NCBI RefSeq assembly: GCF_022539595.1
Contig: NC_072772.1
Coordinates: 25,280,029 to 25,344,028, forward strand
Source of the DNA: Amphiprion ocellaris
Lineage: Eukaryota; Chordata; Actinopteri; Pomacentridae
DNA: 64,000 nt
Reading direction: 5' to 3'
Positions 23,001 through 37,500 of this stretch are shown here, piece after piece (position 1 is the stretch's first letter; every line of letters starts with the position of its first letter). The translations under genes were made by a program, and so were the position numbers. Below the pieces are notes generated by a model. It was given only the letters and a program-made list of their open reading frames with translations. It made no database searches and had not been told where the DNA came from.

Positions 23001-26000
23001 ATTGTATTATAAAGAAATCAAGTTTCGCCAAGATAACTGAGAAAATTATGATTTATAGTATTACATCAATAATTTAAAAGTAGGTGTTATTTTTTTAAAT
23101 TATTATTATTTTATTCTTTATTTTAACAGGTAAGATCAGTTGAGAACAATTTCTCATTTATGGTGATGACCTGGAAAGAGGCCCCAGCAGGAAGAAAGAT
23201 AACAAATTAACAATACATAAACAAAATGTCAAGATTTTTTCCCCTGATAAGCCATTGGTGGTTTGAACATACTTTGAGAAGTAGAGGTAGATCCCAATGA
23301 TGACAATGAGGAGAAGGATGACAGGGATGAAGGTAGCAAATGCTACTTGGACTCCCTCCATCCTTAGGTGAGCTGTAGATACTATGAAAGAAAAAAGCTG
23401 GCTGTTAGATACAATGAATTTCTTCTTTCCACAATGAATTTAGACAGTCTCCTCCAACAGCTGATATTGAGATGTATCTGCAACTTAAACTCTGGGAAGC
23501 ATTGATTTGAGCTCTAATCTAAGCTCCTGTTAATTGGTGATTCCTGAGGCTCTCTGCAGCAAGGCAAAGGCAAAGGCAAAGGCAAAGGCAAAGGCAAGGC
23601 AAGGCAAGGCAAGGCAAGGCAAGGCAAGGCAAGGCAAGGCAAGGCAAGGCACGGCACGGCACGGCACGGCACGGCACGGCACGGCACGGCACGGCACGGC
23701 ACGGCACTTTGATTAACAGAACAAACAGTGCTGATAAAAGATTAAAATGTCAGTGATTTAAAAAAGCTCACCGTGAGCACATGGAAAAAGGAAAGTTTTT
23801 AGCCTGGATTTGTAAACATAAACGTTTGGTGCTGACCTCAGTTCCTTGGTAGCTTGTTCCATTTGTGTGCAGCATAACAGCTAAATGCTGCTTCACCATG
23901 TTTGGTTTGAACTCTGGGCTCCACTATCTGACCTGAGTCCAGAGATCTCAGAGCCCTACTGGGTTTATATTCCATTAACACTTCATTCATGTATTCTGGA
24001 CTTAAACCATTCAGTGGCTTATAGACCAGGAGCAGAACATTAAAATATATTCTATGTCTGACTAGGTGTCAGTGTAAAGACTTTAGAACTGGACTCATGT
24101 GTTCTGATCTCATTGTTCTGGTCAGCACGCGAGCAGCAGTTTAATGCTACTTTGGGGGAGTCCGGTTAGAAGGCTGTTACAGTAGTTGAATCTTCTGGAA
24201 ATGAAAGCATGAATAAGCTTCTCCTGGTCTTTTGTGGACATGAATCCCTTAACTCTGGATATGTTCTGAAGCTGATAGAAGGATGTTTTGGTGATTGACT
24301 TGCTCTGACTACTGAAGGTCAGATCCGTCTATCAGCACACCAAGGTTTTGGACTTGGACTTTGCTTTCTAGGGATAGTGACTCAAGGTATTTACTAACAA
24401 CAGTCCTTTTGTCTTTGTTGCCAAGAACAATTATCTCAGTTTTGTCCTGGGGTCTGTTTCACAAAGCAGGTTCAACAAACTCTGAGTGTAACCCTGAGCT
24501 CTGAGTTGATCTACTCTGAGATAGGAAACTCTGAGTTTCCGGTTCCAGAACAGCTGATTTGAGTTGGTTTTATCAAGTCAGAGTAGTTTCACCCGGAGTT
24601 AAGCGTGTGCACCACAACTATAAAAAGACAGCATCAATGGAGCCACGATTCGATGAGTCACCATGGCAACGGGGAAGCAGTGGGCTGCGTTTTTCACCCT
24701 ACTTGACGTGGAAATCTTAATGCGCTTATATGGCAAGTTTGAACATGTTTTTAGAAAGAAGTGCAACACCGCTGCAGCTGCAAAAGAGAGGGAGACGGCG
24801 TGGGAGAACATTGCTGCCCGGGTCAGTGCCTAAGATTAAATGTAGTCCTTTGCAATCATAATAATATTACAGGGGAAAACTGTTTGAATGGTAGCCTATT
24901 AAGTTATTTCATTTCGGTGCAATCCTGTGGGGGAGAAGCGCACGTGGCAGCAGCTTAAGATGAAATATGGAAACACTCCCTGGGAAATCCTAAAAGAAAA
25001 TAAAATTACTAATCCCAGTCTGAGGTTGCAGCACAATGTCATTAACAGAATATGATTTAAAATTAATTTAACAGATCTCTACATCATTCACCTGCAATCC
25101 TGTGGAACTCCTCCTTGATGGCTCTGACAGGTTTATGTCCAGGGAAAACGACAAAGATGGGTAAAAGCCAGGCATACTTTTTTGACCGTCCTGCATACAG
25201 TTGCCTTACTTAAGGCTCTGCATCTCCAACATTATACAAAAACCTCCATTTGCAAAGAACCGCAGTGCAGCACACAAAATATGATGAGATGTGACTGCGG
25301 TTGGTAATGTTGCAAATGTCAGGACGGATTAGGTTGTGTATGTAGAGTATGGACTGTGACACGAAACAGTACTGCTCAAAAGATAATTGTCCGGAAACGC
25401 AAGAACATCTATGCGCAGTCTGATAACAATCTCCCAACGCTCCTTCATCGACTGGATCGTTAACGAAAGGACATGCCATTTTGACAGATGGCAGAACTAG
25501 GCTACGCCAAAACTCGCCTACGCCAAAACTCGCCTGCTGACTTAATGAATGGGGAAATCAAATAGCGTGTGGCTGAAAGAGGGCAGAGACAGAGAGAAAC
25601 TCAAGGTTTACTGAGAAAAACCTGGTCCCAACCAGGTTACATTCATAGATTCTGTTACTACGGTAAATGACTAAGACCTTAAGTTACCTCTCTCTGTGAA
25701 ACAGGCTAGAGTTACCCCTCTTTCTCTGGTTTGAGTTACCGCACTTTGTGAAACGGAAAACTCAGAGTTTCCCTCATTTCAGGGTTAACAGACTCAGAGT
25801 TTTCACTAAACCTGCTTTGTGAAACGAACCTCTGGTTTATTGAAAGAAATTTTGTTTCACCACAGCACAGAGAGCTTTCATTTCCTAAGGCTTCATGAGA
25901 GCAAGATTCATCGCAGCCATCCACTACACTTGAAGAAACTTTCAATGTTCTAAAAAGAAGTATCTAACCTTTTTTGTCTAGTTTGTCTTTGCTTAGGTGA

Positions 26001-29000
26001 GTGGTTCCTGTCATAATACGGATTACTATAGTAGCTGAAAAAGACTTTGCTGTTAACCAACTCAACCTGAGCTCTAAACTGGGCTTAGGTGACAACTTCA
26101 TGAGGCAGGATAAACCATTACCAGCAATGCACAAAGTGGTCATTAAAACAAACAGTGGATACAGTGTAGATGTTAATTACACAATTCCATGCATTATTTC
26201 ATAATTCTGATGTCTTCAATTTTGCTCTACACAGTAGAATTTAGGAGAAATAAAGGAATACCTTTGAATGAGCGGGCGGGACTGGTAGTATATGGATTTT
26301 GATTTAATGTTTTTTACACGACCCTCAGGGGAATTCCACTCCAATTATCTCTATTTTAAATGGGCATAATAAGTTAGGGTACTTCTTACAGTTGCTTTTC
26401 ACTTGACCTTCATGAGACACTGTGTGGAAGTTTTTCTTTCAGCAGCAACATGGGAAATATCAGCAGCACAAAACATACTTTAAAATCTCCTGTTCTCTCG
26501 GATACTAAGAGTGTGCCGTTCTAATAAACTTGGCAAAACTTACCATCAAATCTGTTCCCATCATGCTCTGCTGGGCGGGCTGAGGAGAAAATAGAGAAAG
26601 GACGTGTTAGTTGTAGGGGGTAGGCTGGATAAAGTAAAAAGTTAAAAAAAAACAAGAAAGCAAGAAAACGGTTCATTCAAGCTCATTTACAACCACTTTG
26701 AGTGGTTTATGTTGCAGTGTGTTGCCATACATTTTTCATATGGTTGGCCAGATGGGGCCATTGAAAATCACGGACTGGAACACAAAAACCAAAAGCTATA
26801 TCTGAATTTCAGGAATTCTATTCTGCTGTTGTAATATAGAGGCTTATCCAAAACTATGTCAATATGAGAGTTAGGGAATAATAATATTAATTAATGTTAC
26901 TAATAACTACTATTGCTAAATCTGATGCGTATAGACTAATACAGGTAAAGTAAACCTTTTGGTCATTAAGGTGACCACCTTCTATAAAAGTTCAGGAGAT
27001 AAGCTGCAGAGTGTCTGAGGGCAAAATGTTAACCCATAGGTGAGGCATTTTTAGTTTATTTATGATTCAAACGCTGGAAATTCTGACCATGTGTGATGAT
27101 AATACAACAAACTACAGACAAAGATCCATTAAAAGAGGAGGACTTCATCCCTGATCATCTAAATACCTGATCCAAACACTCTTTGTAGGTGTGGCTGAGA
27201 AATCAAGACACTACTGTAGACACAATGAGAAACCTGGGTGTTCGTTTGTATAGCAATATGTATAATCAGAACTAGAATACTGAGGTGCATATACATCCAC
27301 TAAAGGTTAGGGATTCTGTGGTGCAACCTATTATGGTAAAGATAAAATTATCTAAAATTGGTACCTGAAACTATATTGTTAGGAACCATTTGCATGTGAT
27401 GGGCCTTTTCTGTCCCAGTCCTTCCCTACTTCCTTAACAAGTAACTAATGACACTGTTACCAACTGACCAGAGACAAATCAGCTATTTAGAAATGACTGG
27501 CTGGCTAGTAAATTGGCTGAATTTGTAACACAGTGAAACAAGTGTTCAGTCACCAGTCCTGGAGCGTTTAGAGAAACATGGAATCATGATGCCCTTATGT
27601 GGATAGCAAACACATTTCAGAATATTTCAGATCACCGAGTAATAAACAGGGCAGTTCAGTGGTGCAGGAGTTAGCACTGTTGCCTCACAAACAGAAGGTT
27701 CAAACCTTCCTGGTCCTAGTGCTCTGTAAAGTTGGCATGTTCTCCCTGTGCCTGCCTTGGTTTGTTTTGAGTCTTCCGACTTCCTTCCACAGTCCCAAGA
27801 CATTCATTGTAAGTTAGCTGGTCATTCTAAATGGTGACCCTGCATATTCTCTGTGATAATCAACAATGTGCTGACAATCTGTCCAGGACATATCTCACTT
27901 CCTCAAAGGCAGAGCTCCAGCCCCCTGCAACCCTCCACAGGATAAATTAAACAGAAAGGTGAGAACATAGATTTGTTTGCCCAAATTGTTTTTTTTTATC
28001 AACAAAATATGAACTTGTGAAAAAAACTTTTTCTGAGGTCAAAATGTCCAATAAAATGCTCAGGAATGAGTCACGCAATCACAGAGTCATTCCATCATGT
28101 CTAGGATGTACAGCAGCTGGACTGGCAAACCTCAGAGAAACCTCTGGAAAACACTTTCAGTCTGGTTGCTTGTCTAATATGTCCTGACTACACCCTGTCT
28201 CTTTGAGGTGTCTCGATCAGGGAGCAGGCTCAAACTAAAGGCTGCAATTTTTTATTATTTTAGCCTCTAGACTGGAACAACCTTTTAGTGTCAGGACAAC
28301 AAAACCTACTAAAACAAAGCAACACTTTTCCTCCCCAGCCTTTCACTGTGTATGATGTGTTTCTCCTGCTCTTCTCAAAGATAATCAGTTGTTTTTGTTT
28401 AGTATGTATCTTGTTCTGTAAGCTGACTTTGAAGCTTTCAAAGTCTTCTGTTGGAGGCACTTAGTCAGAAGGTTTATGTGATTCTCAGACCGGAATGTGC
28501 AAATTGAGTGTATGAATACAAAAAAAAGTCTAGTTTCAACCAAATACGACCTGAACAGTAAAGGTATGCGCTCTTTCTCTAGTTACTCTGCTGCAGAGAC
28601 ATGTGACAGTTTGCAGAGGAAAATCAAATTAAAGTTTATTGTATCACAAACTGCATACCTGGCTACTGGAAATTGGTGAATGATTTTTTTTAATAACTGT
28701 CCGTATTGTGTCCATTTTAGTTCTCTTTATACGAAAAAACAGGTTATTGTCTCTGTTGATTTTAGTTTTGTTTTACACAAAACATTCAAGACAATACACC
28801 TGAAGTTGTATTGTCTTGATCTGGTATCCCCTGAAAAAGAGCTCAGAGAAAGTTACTGATAACAGAATATCTTTGATCTGTACCACATTACAGTGACAGT
28901 GGTAAGTTTAAAATAAAACTATTTGCTCAATATTGAGTAAAAGGTAGGTTTGTTTGGTGTAGAAAGTATAAGGAAGGAGAACAGCTCTTATTTGTGTCAT

Positions 29001-31512
29001 CGTGTATGACAAGGCTTAATATTCACACCTTAGAGAGCAGAGTCCTTTATTTAAGAAATGAAATCAAATAAATGGTGTGTTATAAAAAGTTGAAACCAAG
29101 AGGCTCACTGCTGTGCATTAGCTGTCTGAAAACCAGTGGTAGGGTACAGGGAACAGTTGAGGACACATGCTGACCAAGACCAAATGTTCATGCTGAACAC
29201 ATTCAGCAAAAGCTGATGCATGCAACTACCCCAGGGCATGAGGATCTCAGGTTAATCTAACCATGAATTCATATGTTTGCTCTGGTCAATCCAATGTAGA
29301 AATGTGGATAATAAAACAAATGGACCAACAGAATCTGAAACATTAACATGAACCATAAACTCAACTCAGTATTACAAAATGTAATTTCTTTTTCTTTTAT
29401 TTGAATTTTTTTCAGAACTGTATTTTATAATTTGAGAAAGTGCAAAGTGAATGAACATCTTGAGGTGTCAAACTGAACAACTATTAAGTGAAATTTTAAA
29501 AACTATCTATTTTGATGGTGTGAATCCAGGTCTTTTAAAGAGAGTCATATCAAGTTGTGTAAATTTACGGGTTTAATTCCAAAAGGTCCACAATGATTTT
29601 TAAGCATTGTTTCAGATGCATGCTGGTATTTGAATGACAATGTTAAACATTCTGCGTTACAGATAGGTTTTCATTTGTTTGTAAAATTCATGATATACCA
29701 TGGAACATTCCTTAATCAAATGAATAATGTATCAGGTGCCACCAGATGTGTTGAGCAAAGAAAATTTGGGATTATTCATTAGTTAATTGGTATATTTTTG
29801 CATTTGCATTTAGTATAATTTAATAGATTTTTTTTCCCTTAAACTGGATAATGTATTTTAAAATTCAGACTTTTAAAGATCCTTGGTCACTGCATAACTG
29901 AAATTGTCTTGACAATGTAGAAACAAGATCAGGCTGCAGTTTCCTACCTTTGCAGACAGGTGGCAGTCCACTCCACTTCGATGGGTGCCCAGGGACACAG
30001 TGGAGAACAGGCTCACCCAGGAGCTGGTGGCCAGTAAGGCAGGAGTAGTGCAGGGTCTCTCCTGCCTGGAAGTGGATCTTGTTGGAGCTGGGGATCCCGT
30101 AGGTGGGGATTCCTGGGTGACTGCAGGGCTCGAAGGTCTCAGCTGGAGGTAAAGGGAAGAAACATACTGTTTGTATTGGAAATCTAATCCATTGTAGGTA
30201 ATGCTATTAATTAATATTTCTTAACAATATTCTTTGGAAGATAGTACTGTTCAGACTACCATCAAAACAGACTGGATATTGATGATCTGAAGAGAATAAC
30301 ACAATATTTCTAGTAACATTGCCATCAAGCAAAAGATGTTCACTTACATGCAGGAAATGTCAAAATGATAAAATACAGTGAACATCTTAGTCTTCATAGG
30401 ATGACCGGTACGATTTTCAGTTTGCAATATGATGTTCAGCAATCATGTCAAAAAGACTACCTCAATCGAGATTACCAAACGAAAATGAAAAAATGGAATT
30501 AGAAAAATTAATGAGAAAATGCACTGAGTGGAAATGAACAATAGGTTATGAATAAACTGAAATTTGTTAAAACTAAGACTATGTCATTATCAGATGCCAA
30601 AATGAACATATTGACAGTAGCTGGAGGGGTGTGTTGGACAGGTTTTGATTGAGAGCACCTAAAAAACTGAATGGAATGGATAAAACGTTTAAATATTTGT
30701 CTAAAATTTATGAAGAAATGGTTGACATTGAAAGATGAGTTTTTTGAAAATATTATTTTTAATAACAACTTTAGATCATTTATGTTATGCCTGTAATGTT
30801 AAATAATGAACACAGTTGAGCATGAGAGGTGTTGAGGTGTTCATCTGACAGAATAATAGGAAGATGCCAGATAAAAACATAAGGTAAGAACTGGCCTAGA
30901 TGACTCATTTTTCAATCACATACAATATAGGAAAGTTCTAACTCATACATTTTAGATGTGTAAAATCACCAACGCTAATTATTAGACTTCATTATTAAAT
31001 TGAATTGTGCTAGGAGACTTTAGGCCTCAATTGCAACAGCAATCAGCCTAGAAGAAAGAAAGAAATTGCACTGGGAATGAAATTGTGTCTGGGATCTCTG
31101 GAAAACTGCTCCAGTTCCACATTATGGCACATCCTTGTCAGTTCTGAAGCTGAAGAAGATTTCATGGAAATACAGATTTCCTTTTTTGACAGAATAATTG
31201 TCTTTTGCTGATGAGTTTCATCTCATGCATAACAAAGATGTGGCGTGTCTCCTCCAAAGTAATTTCCGTTGTCCGGTTAAATGAATTATTAGTCAGTGCC
31301 GGCATACAGTATGTCTCCACCTCTAACATAGATGAGGCAGAGGATGAGATGTTAATGCAAATGAAGTTAATACCTTCAAGGCTGTTTGAAGAGGAAATTA
31401 TATATTAATCTGACTGACACACTTATAGCTCCCCAGCTTTGACAGAAACAAAGGAATGGCAGGATGTCCAGACAGCTGAAAACATCGACATCACAAAACT
31501 TACTACTACCCC

Positions 31513-31563
<51 letters not shown>

Positions 31564-34500
31564 GAAGAAGAAGAAGAAGAAGAAGAAGAATGCTATCCTA
31601 TTGCACTGGAGACAAAGAGAGAACTAAACAAACATGCTGTATTTGTGTCTCCACCAGGTGGCGTCCTGGTATTGAAGCATCAGGAAGACAGCAGCATCTA
31701 ACTGGACCAAAGTGAGATTTGTAACTGTGTTTCCATGCTGTGTTAATAAGCTGCAGCTAAGCAGCTCATACGCTACCTAACCAGCAAACTGATAATAGTG
31801 TACTTTTCCTCGCTGACGTTTTCTGGACAACACATGTAGACATGTGTTCATGTTTGTGAGTTACATAAGAAGGACACCGAAGCAGCAAAGAAAATGTGAG
31901 CTGTTGTTCAGAGTGTGTAGCTCTTATGCCATCTGTTCTGCCTACACTGACCTCAGCGCTTTACACCAGATTTATTTGGCTCTTTCAGAATAAATTCTTC
32001 ACCTACATCAACAGATACTTGAATGGTGTTGTGATGATTTACTAAGAAATGGGGGTGCCATCAAGAAAATGAAATCTAATCTAACATGACTGATATGCCT
32101 GAAGTCTCTCACAGATTTAGGCCATCACAAGACACCAAAACTCTTCATTCAAAAGCAGGTTAATTAACTTCCCTACAATGTTAGTAGCTCTTCAAGGGAG
32201 AAAAATGGCGCATCAAAGCCAGAATGAAAGTCTAAAGGCCCTCTAGCAGCCCCTGGGGAGTACAATGTTAAGTATACCCCAATTTAATAGGTGGAAAGGA
32301 ATGAAGCGGAGGACGAATACACTTGTGAAGTTCAGAGGATGTTAGCCGAGGAAAGGTAGTGGAAAAGATAAATATTACTTATGGGAGTAAGGGTCAGTAA
32401 GATTTACTGCTTACAAAAATGATATTCTGAAATAATGTGAAAGTACATTACCTTGTGTACAGAAATAAAAAAAAATATTTGTGATTGTCAAACATGTTAG
32501 GAAATAGAAAAAAGTCAATAGAATGTGTGTTAAAATGACTTTTGCAGAGTGGTTACATAAAGCGGCTGAGTAAAGTAAATGTTTTTGTGAACAACTGATT
32601 AGATTTAAAGCAGCAAAATGTGGGTGACAGTGAAGCTAAACACACACAGTTCAGTTACAATAAATAAGGAGACAGACAAGGAGTTATGACTGACAGCAGC
32701 TGATCCTCGTGCATTTGTTTCTATTACAGTTAGCATCAATACTCTAGTATTACATGGCCTGTGTTATATTCTGTTATATGATGGCAAACTTTAGGGAACT
32801 GTCATGAAATGTGTTAACAATTGTTATCATTCACTCAGACACATTTTCTGCTCTCCACTCGTTGGCCTCATCACTAATTCATTTCCTGCTGATAAAAATT
32901 GTTTCCTCATATGTTCCTGGTCTCTGTGACACCCAGCAGGCTCATAACTCTGAAGCTATAGTCTGTCGTATTTGCATGAATATACATTTTCAATCTCTTT
33001 AGTGTAAAACTACTGTGAGGGTCTTAATTTTTTTGTTATAAACCTAGACTTAGGTGGGCTGATCTTCCTCTTGTGATGGCATGACAAAGTTGTGTTTTTG
33101 AAGTGGTATAATACTCAGTTATTAAAATATTTCTAAATGTTACTGTAGTGGACATACAGAGATATTTTTTTTTCCCAAAAATCTAGTTTCTGCTGGGCTG
33201 CACAGTGGCTTGGTGGTTAGCTCTGTCGACTTGCAACTAGAAGATCTCTGGTTTGCATCCCGGCCTTCCTGGGATCTTTCTGCAGGGAGTTTGCATGTTC
33301 TCCCTGTGCATGTGTGGGTTTTCTCCGGGTTCTCCGGCTTCCTCCCACAGTCCAAAAACATGCTGAGGTTAACTGGTGATTCTAAACTGTCTGTAGGTGT
33401 GAATGTGAGTGTGATTGTTTGTCTCTATGTGTAGCCCTGTGATAGACTGGTGACCTGTCCAGGGTGTCCCCTGCCTTCATCCTAAGTCAGCTGGAATAGA
33501 CTCCAGCCCCCCACGACACAATGAAGATTAAGCGGTTCATAGAGGATGGATGGATGGATGGATGGATGGATGGATAGTTTCTGTTTCATTTTCCTACATA
33601 TTAATTCAGTCACATTGGCAACCTTGACGTTTGTTCCTAAAGAGAGTTGAAATCCTACTTTCACAATTCCGCATACCTGCTCAATCATCACATAAAATTT
33701 GACTGCTTGTCTCACTCAGTTACAAATACTGTCAACAGTCAAGAAGCATTTGGTACATACGCAGACATCTCGGCAGCTTCTGGTTCCACATGGGGCCTGA
33801 GGATCCTCGGTTGAAGCAGGTGAGCAGACTGTTACCAGACAGAGTGAAGCCCTTGTCACAGATGTACTGGATGCTTGAACCCACAATGAAATGTGGACCT
33901 GATAGCACCCGCCTGCTGTGTTCCACCTTTCCAGGGTCAGCACACGACACCACTGGACAGAAAGAGAAAGAAAGATGTTATTGTTATCAGATATTTTCTG
34001 TCCTCCTAGTCTTTTGTTTTGTTGTTTTTCATTTAGACAGAGAGGCATTACTTAACGTCAGTCAACTGTATTTCCTAGTTGGTCTGTAATACTCAATAGA
34101 AGAGAAGCCAAATGGGTTAAATAGATGGAGATGTTGATGAATTGCATATTTAATGTGTCTAAGAAAGAAAGTGAATGTTATTAGGAATGAAGTTCCAAGT
34201 CTCAGTTTTAATCTGAGTTGGTTTACAATAATATAGAAAGAACTGATATAGTCCGTTTAACACACTGTGCCCAAAGTTTAGAAATTTAAAAGTAATCAGA
34301 CAGACAAGCAAAAACCAGCAAGTTTCATGGGCAATCCCTTATGTTTGTGGATTACCTTCATCAAGGAAGTAAAATGACATCTATTTCATTTTGATGGAGA
34401 AGTGAAATAATAGGACACCAAGGTACAAAGTTGAGCTTAGGATTATCAAATCTTCGGTTATATTATCAGATGTTGTAAAGTCTGTCCTCTTTAGGAGTCC

Positions 34501-37500
34501 ATAAACACTCACTTGTGAGTTAGGGCCAAAAGTAAATGTAAGATAGGTCAGAGTCTAACGGTGCTGGTCACCGGCACAGACGCATTACTTTCTTTGGTAA
34601 ATGTGTTTGTCACATTAAAAAAAACAAAAACAAAACAGACACTTTAAAATCTAGCTCTATTCAGCACTGTGATGAGGAGGTGACACGTATGAATAATCAT
34701 TATTTTACGTCTCGACTAAGGGAAGACTGCCTTTTAAAGGCCTTTTAAATGTGATTCACTGTCATGTACATGCTAAGGACAGTTCTGAAGGTTAAAGTTT
34801 GCATAGTTCACAGTCATCTTTCTGACACCACAGAAGGAAGGAGTCAGATAGAGCCCTGAATTCAAAATGTCATTTTTACCAGTTTTTCACTTTTCATCAG
34901 TACTTCAAACGATTCTACTGACATCTCAACAGACAGAGATATACACTGCCCACATCATGAAGATGCCTTGTACTGCACACAATTCATGTTTTATGAAGCC
35001 TTTTGATTCAGTTACTTCTTAGTGGAGGGGAAAAATCCACTAATTAAGAAATGTATTAGGGTTATTCATTAATGTATGTAGTTGTTTTACTTGCTGTGTG
35101 CACATCATATGTAATGTATCAGAAAGATGATTTGCATGTTTTTAAGTTGGAAGCATTTACGTTCATCTCAAGAGGGCAGCTGTCACTTAATGTGTGCTGC
35201 AGCCTGGCCTTCATTACTGGACATTTCATATAACTAACTGTTGTTATCCATTTCTTTTCAGTTTCATTACAATGGCCTTTAACAAAAGACTGTTGCTGAC
35301 CCGAGATGTCTGTGTTGCTTGCTTTTGCAGACACATCCCTACTTTATTGCTCAAAGTATGACGCTTTAAAGCTTTCAGAAGAATGTGACTTTTCAGTCAT
35401 AATTACATCTTAGATGTTGATGTGGACTCTATTTACAGGAATCAAACTGGTACATGAAGTAACTCCAATATAGCATGAATGCATCTTAATGACAGGAGGG
35501 AACTTCTCGGTAAATGTCACTCCCTTTCCTGGATAGTAGCATGATGCACTTTTTTCACTGCAGATTTTGTGACCTATGCTCACGAGAAAATCACAAAACT
35601 AATGACAGCTGCACTTAGGGAAGGTTCCAGTGTTTTTTTTTGTGCTGGGTTACTGTCTTAGTTTACTGAAATGTAATTGAATTAAGTCATCATTAACATA
35701 TTAAATTACGACTCTGCTTTTGATGTTATGACAAGTCTGAATGTCAGCTGTGAAAATGCATCTTGAATGCTTTCTGTCTTTTGGATAAAAAGACAAATAA
35801 CTTCTACGTCTAAATCTACTGATTGATACTCTGATTATAATTGTAAATTCAAACATTTCAGAGATGCACCAATGCCAAAATACATTTTTAAAAATAGTGG
35901 GATTTAAACCAGTTAATCTTTATTTGCCACACAGCATTTTGTACTGACAACTTCTCCAGCTTCTGTGCAGATTTGCTGCTTTCCTCTGTCGTACATAATA
36001 CTGTTAACTCAATAGCTATTTTCTGAAATGTTATAAACTATATAATTACCTAGCAAATTAAAAACAACAAACAATGGATTGATATTAATGCCTACAGTAT
36101 TTTGATTTACATCTTACTGAATAGTTAAATGTCCTTCCTGGACTTGGATGGAGCACTTCATATCTGATGATTTTTAATAATTTGGAATCCCAGGTAAACG
36201 TCAAGACTAACTGAACTATCCTAGGTCTGCATAAAATTAAAGCATTTTTAGTTTTAGTGGATGTATCTTCTGTATTTTCATACTGGTGCTAAAAGCAAGG
36301 TAGACTCTTGCTGATGCTTGTAGCTGCTATCACTGTAAAAAAAAAAATCCTTGAGAAAATTCTAAATTTTGAGGCAACATGATGCAATGGATTTTTGAAT
36401 TTTCTCCACTTTTGTCCACCATTGTTGACTGTACTGAGTTTTTAAGTTTAGGACAAGAGTTCTGCCAACTTACAGTGGATACGGAAAGTATTCAGACCCC
36501 TTTAAATTTTTCACTCTTTGTTTCATTGCAGCCATTTGCTAAAATTTAAAAAAAGTTCATTTTAATTTTCATTAATGTACACTCAGCACCCTATCTTGAC
36601 AGAAAAAAACTGAAATGTAGAAATTTTTGCAAATTTATTAAAAAAGAAAAACTGAAATATCACACGGTCATAAGTATTCAGACCCTTTACTGTGACACTC
36701 ATATTTAACTCACCTGCGGTCCATTTCTTCTGATCCTCCTAGAGATGGTTCTACTTCTTCATTGGAGTCCAGCTGTGTTTAATTAAACTGATTGGACTTG
36801 ATTAGGAAAGGCACACACCTGTCTATATAAGACCTTACAGCTCACAGTGCATGTCAGAGCAAATGAGAATCATGAGGTCGAAGGAACTGCCCAAGGAGCT
36901 CAGAGACAGAATTGTGGCAAGGCACAGATCTAGCCAAGGTTACAAAAGAATTTCTGCAGCACTCAAGGTTCCTAAGAGCATAGTGGCCTCCATAATCCTT
37001 AAATGGAAGAAGTTTGGGACGACCAGAACTCTTCCTAGACGTGGCTGTCCAGCCAAACTGAGCAATCGTGGGAGAAGAGCCTTGGTGAGAGAGGTAAAGA
37101 AGAACCCAAAGATCACCGTGGCTGAGCTCCAGAGATGCAGCAGGGAGATGAGAGAAAGTTCCACAAAGTCAACTATCACTGCAGCCTTCCACCAGTCAGG
37201 CCTTTATGGCAGAGTGGCCCGATGGAAGCCTCTCCTCAGTGCAAGACATATGAAAGCCCGCATAGAGTTTGCCAAAAAACACATGAAGGACTCCCAGACT
37301 ATGAGAAATAAGATTCTCTGGTCTGATGAGACCAAGACTGAACTTTTTGGCATTAATTCTAAGCGGTATGTGTGGAGAAAACCAGGCACTGCTCATCACC
37401 TGCCCAATACCATCCCAACAGTGAAACATGGTGGTGGCAGCATCATGCTATGGGGGTGTTTTTCAGCTGCAGGGACAGGACGACTGGTTGCAATTGAAGG

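Larger units (their letters stand above)
24450..25831 (-). mobile_element. Harbinger-type DNA transposon, copy 2, inverted relative to copy 1
   Basis: The termini match copy 1 in reverse orientation (left GGGTCTGTTTCACAAAGCAG; right end 'cctgctttgtgaaacgaacc'). CTG at 24447-24449 and 25832-25834 looks like the 3-bp target duplication. It is shorter than copy 1 because it lacks the SINEs and has a larger internal deletion. It sits in the sez6 intron between the micro-exon and the transmembrane exon. Confidence 0.88.

Noticed and set aside
23514..23716. Repetitive frames (PCRAV, LALPC, AKAKA)
   Set aside because: They are produced by the AAAGGC/AAGGC/ACGGC minisatellite.
31439..31715. Open frames encoding poly-Asn/Lys and poly-Ile/Arg
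   Set aside because: They are translations of the (AAT)n(AAG)n array and have no homology outside it.
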